From an uncultured Anaeroplasmataceae bacterium (GTDB lineage Bacteria; Bacillota_I; Bacilli_A; Acholeplasmatales; Anaeroplasmataceae): a stretch of DNA of 64,000 bases. The translations under genes were made by a program, and so were the position numbers. The notes under the pieces were generated by a model that was not told the DNA's origin, ran no database searches, and saw only the letters and a program-made list of their open reading frames with translations. The DNA lies in assembly GCA_944325035.1 (NCBI GenBank), contig CALUYM010000003.1:96543-160542 (forward strand). The letters are read 5' to 3'. This document shows, one piece after another, positions 43,557 through 50,301 of this stretch (positions within the stretch are counted from its first letter, which is position 1; each line of letters starts with the position of its first letter).

Positions 43557-45547
43557 GAAGAAAAATAATAACATTTATTTCATTAATTTTAATTACTTCT
43601 TCAATAATTTTAGTCTTTATTTTTAGAGGAATTGTCCGTAATGATGCCATAAAAAAAGAAAAAGATGCAATGATTTCAATTATTGAGCAAACATATTCTA
43701 CTCTTGATAAAAACTCTGATCTTAGAGAGGAAGCAGTTTCTCTTTTTACTGATGATTATTTAAACCGAGCAGGTTTTGCCAGTTATTTGATTAAAAGAGA
43801 AGAACATCCATTTACCTCAGAAAAATGGAATAAATTAATAGATGTTCTTGATGTAGAAGCAGTTTACTTGATTAATAATAATGGTATAATAGTAGAAAGT
43901 AGTAATGGTACCAGTTTAGGCCTTGATTTTTATGAACATGATGAATTAGAACCATTTAGACCAATTATTGAATCAAAAGAAGAAGGAACATACTTTGTTG
44001 ATTTTAATCGATATTCAATTACAACACATGAAAGAAAAATTTATTTAGGCTATAGCATAAATACATCAGGTTATTCAATGATTGAATTAGTAATTCGTCC
44101 AGATATTTTAGATCGCTATTTAAGTTTTTCCGGTTTTGATAGTGTAATTAGTTCGATTCCAATTAGAGGAAGTCGTACTATTTTTCTAGCTGATATGAAT
44201 GCAGAAATTATCGCAAGTACAGCTAAAGATAAAACAGTAGAGATGGCAAACATATTAGAAACTCTTGAAAAAGCGCTAATTGAACCGATAGAATATTCGA
44301 TTAATGATAAACCACAAATGTTGTATACAATGCGATATAAGGATTATTATTTAGCAATTACATTTGATTTAGCAGAAATCCAAGCACAAACTAATAATTA
44401 TGTAATAATATTTACCATAATTATATCTGGAATGTCAGTTTTACTGATAGTTTTACTATTTATTTTAATTAATTATTATATTTTAAAAGATGTAGAAAAC
44501 CTTAAAGCTGGTGTTAATGACTTCATCCAACATGGTAAGTCCGTCAGTTTTTCTAAGGCTAGAACACACGAAATTAATGAGTTATCAAATGAAATCTCAG
44601 ATGTAATTGATGCTGTTTTAGTAAAAAAAGATAGATTATCATACATGACTCGTTTTATTGGTGATGATTTTGAAGCATATGAATATTATCCACAATTGAA
44701 TCAATTCTATTTTTCTGATAATTTAGTAAAGATGATGGAATTAGAAGAATCTGAAGTTAAAAGAATGATTGTGAATCTATATAAGGAAAATATAGAGAAT
44801 CTTAAAAATCGCGATTATGAAAATGAATCAGTTTATGTGACAAAATCTGGTCGTTTTTTACGTGGAAAAAGAACATTTACCAGAAATGCTTTATTCACGA
44901 TAATTCAAGATATCACTGAGATTCGTAAGCAACAAGAACTACTAGAAAATGAACTAATTAAGGAAAAAGAGAATAGTAATTTAGATCCATTAACTAAGAT
45001 ATATAATCGTCAAAAGATTAAAATGGAAATAGAAAAATATATAACGACAGGACTAACTGGAGGAGTCGTATTATTAATGGATTTAGATAATTTTAAACGA
45101 GTTAATGATACAGCAGGACATTTTATTGGTGATGAAGTATTAATTAAGTTTGCCTCTATTATTAATTATCATTTCTATCAGGATATTAAATCTCGTTTAG
45201 GTGGAGATGAGTTCATGATTTTTATGCCAAATTCCATTAGCATAAACAGCTTGACTGATAAATTAAATAATTTTATAGAAGATTGTCATCGTCAGTTACG
45301 TGAATATTATGTAAAGTATCGTTTATCAGTTAGTATTGGAGCAATGATAATAAGTAGTAAAAATAAAACTTTTGATAACATATATGAAGTTGTAGATGCA
45401 GCTATGTATATTGCTAAACGTCAAGGTAAAGATAGATTTTACATTAATGAAGAATGTAACACATGTATGAAAGAAGTATGTACAAATTGCAAAAAAAATT
45501 GTGCAAAGCGAGATTTACTTTTTAAAGATAAAAAAAATAAAAAATAG
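43553..45547 (+). CDS. Membrane diguanylate cyclase with Cys-rich tail
   Basis: A 664-residue sensor enzyme that should make c-di-GMP. Helix at about 7-26, a large extracytoplasmic sensor (Cache-like, to about 280), helix at about 282-305, a HAMP/PAS-like linker, then a GGDEF domain from about 480 with LDPLTKIYNRQKIK, LMDLDNFKRVNDTAGH and an intact RLGGDEFMIF. The product-inhibition RxxD is FYQD, so the I-site is not conserved. The last 35 residues hold five Cys (CNTCMKEVCTNCKKNC), a possible metal or redox site. Its start is preceded only by the G10 tract and an overlapping upstream ORF. Confidence 0.92.
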   Translation: MRRKIITFISLILITSSIILVFIFRGIVRNDAIKKEKDAMISIIEQTYSTLDKNSDLREEAVSLFTDDYLNRAGFASYLIKREEHPFTSEKWNKLIDVLDVEAVYLINNNGIIVESSNGTSLGLDFYEHDELEPFRPIIESKEEGTYFVDFNRYSITTHERKIYLGYSINTSGYSMIELVIRPDILDRYLSFSGFDSVISSIPIRGSRTIFLADMNAEIIASTAKDKTVEMANILETLEKALIEPIEYSINDKPQMLYTMRYKDYYLAITFDLAEIQAQTNNYVIIFTIIISGMSVLLIVLLFILINYYILKDVENLKAGVNDFIQHGKSVSFSKARTHEINELSNEISDVIDAVLVKKDRLSYMTRFIGDDFEAYEYYPQLNQFYFSDNLVKMMELEESEVKRMIVNLYKENIENLKNRDYENESVYVTKSGRFLRGKRTFTRNALFTIIQDITEIRKQQELLENELIKEKENSNLDPLTKIYNRQKIKMEIEKYITTGLTGGVVLLMDLDNFKRVNDTAGHFIGDEVLIKFASIINYHFYQDIKSRLGGDEFMIFMPNSISINSLTDKLNNFIEDCHRQLREYYVKYRLSVSIGAMIISSKNKTFDNIYEVVDAAMYIAKRQGKDRFYINEECNTCMKEVCTNCKKNCAKRDLLFKDKKNKK

Positions 45548-45565
45548 GGAGGTGTGCTATTAATT

Positions 45566-47224
45566 ATGATTTTTAAGAATAAGAAAAGTATTATTAACGT
45601 ATTTATATATTTTATTATTTTAGGTTTTTCAATTATCTTTTCTACTAATGTTTCAATGTGCCTTAAAAATCAATTAATAACGAAAGCGGATGTATATTTT
45701 CATGAAATGACATCAAATTCAAACGAGGTTGTTTATCTTGAATTTCCTAACTCATTAGATTCTATGGATGTATCTAATTATACTTTAAATGTAGTACAAA
45801 ACAATAAAACAAGTGAGTTAGTTACACGAAGTCATATTCATGAATATAACGTTTCAAAATCAAATTATTCCTTACAAAGTCAAAATGAAGGATTGATGCT
45901 TACAATTGAAATTATAATTTTTACTATTCTTGTAATATCAGTAGCATATTTGATTCTATATCTAAGAATTCAACGTAAAACTAAGATAAGACTTGAGAGT
46001 ATTGCTTATCATGATAAGTTGACAGGATTATATAATAAAACATATTTGACTGAAAATTATGCTGGTTTTATAAATAAAGAACGTCGAAAAATTGCATTAG
46101 TTACTATCGATATCGCACGTTTTAAAACTATTAATGAAATTTATGGTGAAGAAACCGGAAATTATGTTTTAAAACATCTAACTAAAGTTTTATTGGAGAT
46201 TATTAAATCAAATGATTTATTAGTTAGAAATTATGGTGACGAATTTATTATGTTACTAAACTATAGCGATGAAAAATTATTAAATAATCAACTAGAAAAT
46301 ATTATTTCTAGAGTTTCAAAAATCTCATATAAAGATCAAGTGGTCCAATTAAAAGCTAACATTGGAGTGTATAAAGTTATTGATAATAGTATTCCTTTTG
46401 AAAGAGCATATAGTTATGCAGTATTAGCAAAAAATGAGGCTAAACTAAATAAGGAAAAATACATTATATATTTTGATGACTCATTAATCAAAAATGAAGT
46501 CATGACAAAATTACTACATGATGAAATTTTAACGGGAATTAGAAACAAGGAGTTTAAAGCATGGTTTCAGCCACAAATTGATTCTAAAACTAAGAAAATA
46601 ATCAGTGTTGAAGCTCTAGCAAGATGGTATAAAGGGGATAAGATTTTATCACCATATTCCTTTGTTTCATATGCTGAAAAATCAGGATTAATTAAAGAGA
46701 TTGATAAGATTATTTTTGAACATGTATGTCAAGAGTTAAACATTTGGAAAAATAAGGGATTAAAATTAGTTCCAGTTTGTGTCAATGTATCACGAATTAA
46801 TCTTTTAGATTCAAGTGCAATTTACCATTTGAAAAAAATTGCGGATAGTTACGATATAGATCCGGGGTTACTTCAAATTGAAATTACAGAAAGTGCCTTG
46901 GCTGAAAATGAAGAGGAATTAAAAAAATCAATTGATTTACTTCATGAATTAGGATTTAGTATTTCCTTAGATGATTTTGGTGTTGGTTATACTTCACTAG
47001 CTGCTATTAATAATCTAAATTTTGATATTTTAAAAATAGATAAATCATTTGTTGATTCTATCGGTACAACTAAAGGAGATCGTCTAATTAAATACACAAT
47101 TAGTTTAGGACGTGATTTGGGTGTTAAATTAGTAGCCGAAGGCATCGAAAATGAACATCAATATGAATTTTTAAGACAAGAAGATTGTGATATTATTCAA
47201 GGTTATTATTTTTTAAACCATTAG
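45566..47224 (+). CDS. GGDEF-EAL protein, C-terminus cut by a frameshift
   Basis: A 552-residue membrane protein: helix at the N-terminus, short external loop, second helix at about 115-138, GGDEF domain (about 150-305) with variant RNYGDEF, and EAL domain from about 330 with VEALARW, VCVNVSR, IEITES, LDDFGVGYTS, LKIDKSF, VAEGIEN and IIQGYYF. The frame ends LNH-stop immediately after QGYYF, where family members read (S/F)KPLE. The other frame continues KPLESSELSDKLDKIS to 47265. The start is uncertain: GGGAGG is 13 bases from this ATG and one base from an in-frame GTG at 45554. Confidence 0.85.
   Translation: MIFKNKKSIINVFIYFIILGFSIIFSTNVSMCLKNQLITKADVYFHEMTSNSNEVVYLEFPNSLDSMDVSNYTLNVVQNNKTSELVTRSHIHEYNVSKSNYSLQSQNEGLMLTIEIIIFTILVISVAYLILYLRIQRKTKIRLESIAYHDKLTGLYNKTYLTENYAGFINKERRKIALVTIDIARFKTINEIYGEETGNYVLKHLTKVLLEIIKSNDLLVRNYGDEFIMLLNYSDEKLLNNQLENIISRVSKISYKDQVVQLKANIGVYKVIDNSIPFERAYSYAVLAKNEAKLNKEKYIIYFDDSLIKNEVMTKLLHDEILTGIRNKEFKAWFQPQIDSKTKKIISVEALARWYKGDKILSPYSFVSYAEKSGLIKEIDKIIFEHVCQELNIWKNKGLKLVPVCVNVSRINLLDSSAIYHLKKIADSYDIDPGLLQIEITESALAENEEELKKSIDLLHELGFSISLDDFGVGYTSLAAINNLNFDILKIDKSFVDSIGTTKGDRLIKYTISLGRDLGVKLVAEGIENEHQYEFLRQEDCDIIQGYYFLNH
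47209..47215 (+). other. U-UUU-UUA slippery heptamer at the lost EAL tail
   Basis: In the reading frame the codons are TAT TTT TTA AAC CAT TAG; the heptamer T-TTT-TTA is in the exact phase required for -1 slippage. A -1 shift would give QGYYFLKPLESSELSDKLDKIS and end at the TAG at 47263-47265, restoring the canonical family ending. Confidence 0.6.
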
Positions 47225-47389
47225 AATCATCAGAATTAAGCGATAAATTGGATAAAATTAGCTAGACTATTAAAGCACATTAAATAGTAAAGCTAGTTAA
47301 TAAGTTTTTGAAAATAATACTTAATGTAAGAACTATATTTTTCATTAAACGTTTTTAAATCCCTGATTTACTGAACTATAAACAAAGTG

Positions 47390-47416
47390 GAGTGGTATAA
47401 AATACCACTCTTTTTT
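47390..47416 (+). terminator. Intrinsic terminator after the GGDEF-EAL gene
   Basis: GAGTGGTAT and ATACCACTC pair around a 3-nt loop, followed by six T residues. Confidence 0.92.
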
Positions 47417-47520
47417 CTATAACTACATTTTTATAAAATATTAATAATAGCGAATAATTGTTATTGGGATGTTTTATAATTTTTGGAATTTATTATAAAT
47501 AACTAACTTCTCAATCATAC

Positions 47521-47549
47521 TTGATTTATTTACATATATTAGCTATACT
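47521..47549 (+). promoter_or_regulatory. Sigma-A type promoter for the PAP2 gene leader
   Basis: TTGATT (47521-47526), 17-bp spacer, TATACT (47544-47549). RNA would begin near 47556, at the first base of the structured leader. Confidence 0.65.
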
Positions 47550-47555
47550 CTAATT

Positions 47556-47680
47556 AGATGTGGATTTACACCAATAAATGGTTCTCGCTTTCCATTAAGT
47601 GAGCTAGTATAATGGCTAACCACAGCCAAGAAGAAGTGGTATGGAGCTTGGTTAAATTACAACTAGGCTCCTTTATTTTT
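47556..47680 (+). promoter_or_regulatory. Structured leader with terminator: riboswitch-like, class not recognised
   Basis: About 85 nt of foldable RNA precede an 11-bp terminator stem (GGAGCTTGGTT 47643-47653 with AACTAGGCTCC 47661-47671, then TTTATTTTT). Within the leader CTCGCTT pairs with AAGTGAG, TGGTT with AACCA, GGCT with AGCC, and TGTGG could pair with CCACA; some of these exclude each other, as expected for a switch. I could not match it to any riboswitch class I know. It directly precedes the PAP2 gene. Confidence 0.6.
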
Positions 47681-47691
47681 AAGGAGTTGAT

Positions 47692-48369
47692 ATTATCAAA
47701 ACACGCAATATAATTCTATTAATTCTAACTCATACATTTTTAGCCTCATTCATTATTTGGTCAGTCTTTGTTGGGACGCATCACCTTGATAAGATTGATA
47801 TGAGTATTGTTGAATCAATTGTGTCTTTTCGTGGGGAAAAAGGAGGAAGTGTATATTGGTTGTGTCGCCTTTTAACAGAGTTAGGTTTTGTATATGTAAT
47901 TGTCGCAATAATTATTGTAATTTTAATTATTCGCAAAGTCGATTTAAAAAGTATTTTTTTAGGATTAGGTGTACTGACAACTTATATTGTTAATATGATA
48001 GTTAAAGTCATAGTAAGAAGAGAGCGTCCACCACTTGAATATCGTTGGATGAGTGAGTCTAGTATGTCATATCCATCAAGTCATACAATGTGTACAACTT
48101 TTTTCTATGGATTTTTGGCTTATATTTTATTAACCTCTAATTTACCAAAAAAAGTAAAGTATCCACTGGTCTCTTTATGTGGTATTATTATTCCAGTTGT
48201 TGCAACAACTAGATTAATACTTTCTGTTCATTATTTTTCTGATGTTATTGGTGGATTTATTTTTGGACTTGCTTTATTATTTGGAGCAATTCTTCTATAT
48301 GAGTTTTTATTTAATAAAGGTTATGATGGATTTAAAAAATTAATTTTAAAGAAAAAGGAAGCTAAGTAA
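47692..48369 (+). CDS. PAP2-family membrane phosphatase, probably starting at ATT
   Basis: Lipid-pyrophosphate phosphatase of the PgpB/undecaprenyl-PP type. The three catalytic boxes are KVIVRRERP (Kx6RP), YPSSHT (PSGH) and TRLILSVHYFSD (SRx5Hx3D). The first ATG (47800) would leave out a normal first membrane helix. The same frame reads upstream to AAGGAG (47681-47686), then ATT at 47692: IIKTRNIILLILTHTFLASF, a good N-terminal helix. ATT, known from infC, is therefore the likely start (ATC at 47695 is the alternative). It probably recycles undecaprenyl pyrophosphate, overlapping in role with uppP. Confidence 0.85.
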   Translation: MIKTRNIILLILTHTFLASFIIWSVFVGTHHLDKIDMSIVESIVSFRGEKGGSVYWLCRLLTELGFVYVIVAIIIVILIIRKVDLKSIFLGLGVLTTYIVNMIVKVIVRRERPPLEYRWMSESSMSYPSSHTMCTTFFYGFLAYILLTSNLPKKVKYPLVSLCGIIIPVVATTRLILSVHYFSDVIGGFIFGLALLFGAILLYEFLFNKGYDGFKKLILKKKEAK

Positions 48370-48371
48370 TT

Positions 48372-48872
48372 ATGAATGTTGCATTTAAATTTGATATTAA
48401 TTATCCAGAAAGAAAAAATGATTTAGTTAAATACAAAAGAGGTAAGATAATTAATGCTTTAATTTTTTGTTTACTTTCATTAATTATTGCAATCTCTTTA
48501 ATTGGAAATAAAGGAATAATCAACAAAATTTTTGGTATTGCTTTTTTCGTTGTTGCTGGAATTTGTTTATTAGCACCAATTTATATTATAAAATTTAGTA
48601 CACCATTTAAAGATTTAAGTGGGTGTTTAAATTTTTTTATAACATTTGAAGGTGATGTAACATCGTATAGAATAAGTGGTACTTCTAAAGGAGAAAACTT
48701 TACAGATACAGGCTCTAGTTTCAGTTTTTATACACAAAAAGTTTTTTATGTCTTAGAAACTAATAAGTTAGTGTATTATATACCCAAAAGTCAATTATCA
48801 ATTGATAAAGTTAACATTTTAGATAAGTTAGAGGAAAATTTAAAAAGTAAAAAGAATACTAAACATAAATAG
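48372..48872 (+). CDS. Hypothetical membrane protein after PAP2 phosphatase
   Basis: I do not recognise this 166-residue protein. A cytoplasmic N-terminus of about 25 residues is followed by two helices (IINALIFCLLSLIIAISLIG and GIAFFVVAGICLLAPIYII), then an 80-residue soluble domain predicted as beta-rich and a Lys-rich end. It lies two bases after the PAP2 gene, so they are co-transcribed under the same riboswitch-like leader. The layout resembles small YcxB-like membrane proteins, but I see no convincing signature. Confidence 0.75.
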   Translation: MNVAFKFDINYPERKNDLVKYKRGKIINALIFCLLSLIIAISLIGNKGIINKIFGIAFFVVAGICLLAPIYIIKFSTPFKDLSGCLNFFITFEGDVTSYRISGTSKGENFTDTGSSFSFYTQKVFYVLETNKLVYYIPKSQLSIDKVNILDKLEENLKSKKNTKHK

Positions 48873-48900
48873 GAATAATATGTTTAATATATAAGAGTAT

Positions 48901-48958
48901 ATAGTGTAGGAATAACCTTTAAAATGTAGGTTAATCTTACACTATTTTTATTTTTTTA
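48901..48958 (+). terminator. Intrinsic terminator of the PAP2 operon
   Basis: ATAGTGTA...TAACCT pairs with AGGTTA...TTACACTAT, followed by TTTTTATTTTTTT. Confidence 0.85.
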
Positions 48959-48961
48959 ATA

Positions 48962-49000
48962 AATAAAAATGGTATCCAATCGAAATTGAATACCATTATT
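48962..49000 (-). terminator. Intrinsic terminator of the activase operon
   Basis: On the minus strand AATGGTATTCAAT and ATTGGATACCATT pair around a short loop and are followed by a T-rich tract. Confidence 0.8.
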
Positions 49001-49029
49001 TATCTTATAATTTATTTAAGTTTTTGATT

Positions 49030-50301
49030 TTAGTCTTCTTTTATATTCTCTCTAGCAATAGCTAGCATCAGTTTTATTCTATTTTCTTGATTAACTCTAG
49101 TTGCACTTGGGTCATAATCAATGGCTACGATATTCGCATTTGGATGAGCTTCTTTGATTTTTTTCATTACACCCTTGCCACAAATATGATTAGGCAGACA
49201 ACCAAAAGGTTGAGCACAAACAATATTCGGATAACCTGTTTCACAAAGCTCAACCATCTCAGCTGTTAATAGCCACCCTTCTCCCATCTTTGTTCCGTGG
49301 TCTAAAATACCATTTGACATTTCTTTAGTTTCTTTAAATGGTTTCATAGGTTCAAAATTGGTATTATTCTTTATAGCGTTAATCATTACTTTTTCACGTC
49401 GATTTAAATAGCAAATACCAATTTTATTGATAATAGCAGATTTTTTATGCCAGCCATAAATTAAATGATCATAAATACCATTATATAAACAATAATAAAT
49501 AAAACCATATAAGCCAGGAACCATTATTTCAGCGTTTTCACTGATTAAGAAGTTTTCTAAGTCATTATTACCTAAGGCTGCATATTTAACATAAATCTCA
49601 CCAACAATTCCAACTCGTGGCTTAATGCAAGGAGTTAATTTTACTGATGCAAAATCTTTAGCAATTTCAGCACAGTATTTTTTGATTTCTTTAAAAGAAG
49701 TTCCTTTTTTATTGTAAAAATCGTTACTTAGTTTATTTATCCATTTATCAACAACTTTTTGACTATCGCCTTTGTTTGTTTCATATGACCGAACTTTATT
49801 ATGTAGATACATCATTAAATCTCCATAAGTCATAGCTGCTGCGATTTTTTTCATTAAAGGAATTGTTAATTGAAGTCCAGAATCTTTTTCTAAAGAAGAA
49901 GCATTTAATGATACAACAGGAACATGTCCATATCCTGCTTTTACCAAAGCTTTTCTTAGTAAATGAATATAGTTAGATGCACGACAACCACCACCTGTTT
50001 GAGTTATAAGTAAAACAACATCATCTGTCTTTTCACGTTGATTCAAAGCATCAATAAACTGACCAATAACAAGTAAAGCAGGATAACATGTATCATTATG
50101 GACATATTTTAATCCAACATTTGAAATTGAATCACTGTGATTTTTTAAAACCTCTGCTTTATATCCCGCACTTCGCAAAGCTTGCTCAAATAATGCAAAA
50201 TGAATATCAAGCATTGAAGGAATTAAAATGGTATGAGTTTTACGCATCTCTTTAGTGAATTTAGGATATTCAACTTTAATATTATCTACCATTTTTCTCA
50301 C
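49030..50301 (-). CDS. 2-hydroxyacyl-CoA-dehydratase-like C-terminal component
   Basis: A 423-residue protein matching the last third of the large fused BadF-DUF2229 proteins of Bacillota. YVHNDTCYPALLVIGQFIDAL, TQTGGGCRASNY and VCAQPFGCLPNHICGKG hold conserved Cys likely to bind an iron-sulfur cluster. In many relatives this part is joined to the activase; here it is a separate gene whose start lies 20 bases inside the upstream one. It probably receives electrons from the activase half in an ATP-driven reduction; the substrate of this family is not known. Confidence 0.82.
   Translation of the reverse strand: MRKMVDNIKVEYPKFTKEMRKTHTILIPSMLDIHFALFEQALRSAGYKAEVLKNHSDSISNVGLKYVHNDTCYPALLVIGQFIDALNQREKTDDVVLLITQTGGGCRASNYIHLLRKALVKAGYGHVPVVSLNASSLEKDSGLQLTIPLMKKIAAAMTYGDLMMYLHNKVRSYETNKGDSQKVVDKWINKLSNDFYNKKGTSFKEIKKYCAEIAKDFASVKLTPCIKPRVGIVGEIYVKYAALGNNDLENFLISENAEIMVPGLYGFIYYCLYNGIYDHLIYGWHKKSAIINKIGICYLNRREKVMINAIKNNTNFEPMKPFKETKEMSNGILDHGTKMGEGWLLTAEMVELCETGYPNIVCAQPFGCLPNHICGKGVMKKIKEAHPNANIVAIDYDPSATRVNQENRIKLMLAIARENIKED

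Noticed and set aside
47556..47640. Fluoride, ZTP, SAM, TPP, purine or c-di-GMP-II riboswitch for the PAP2 leader
   Set aside because: None of the sequence blocks I know for these classes is present; for c-di-GMP-II the junction looks similar but the second stem cannot be formed.
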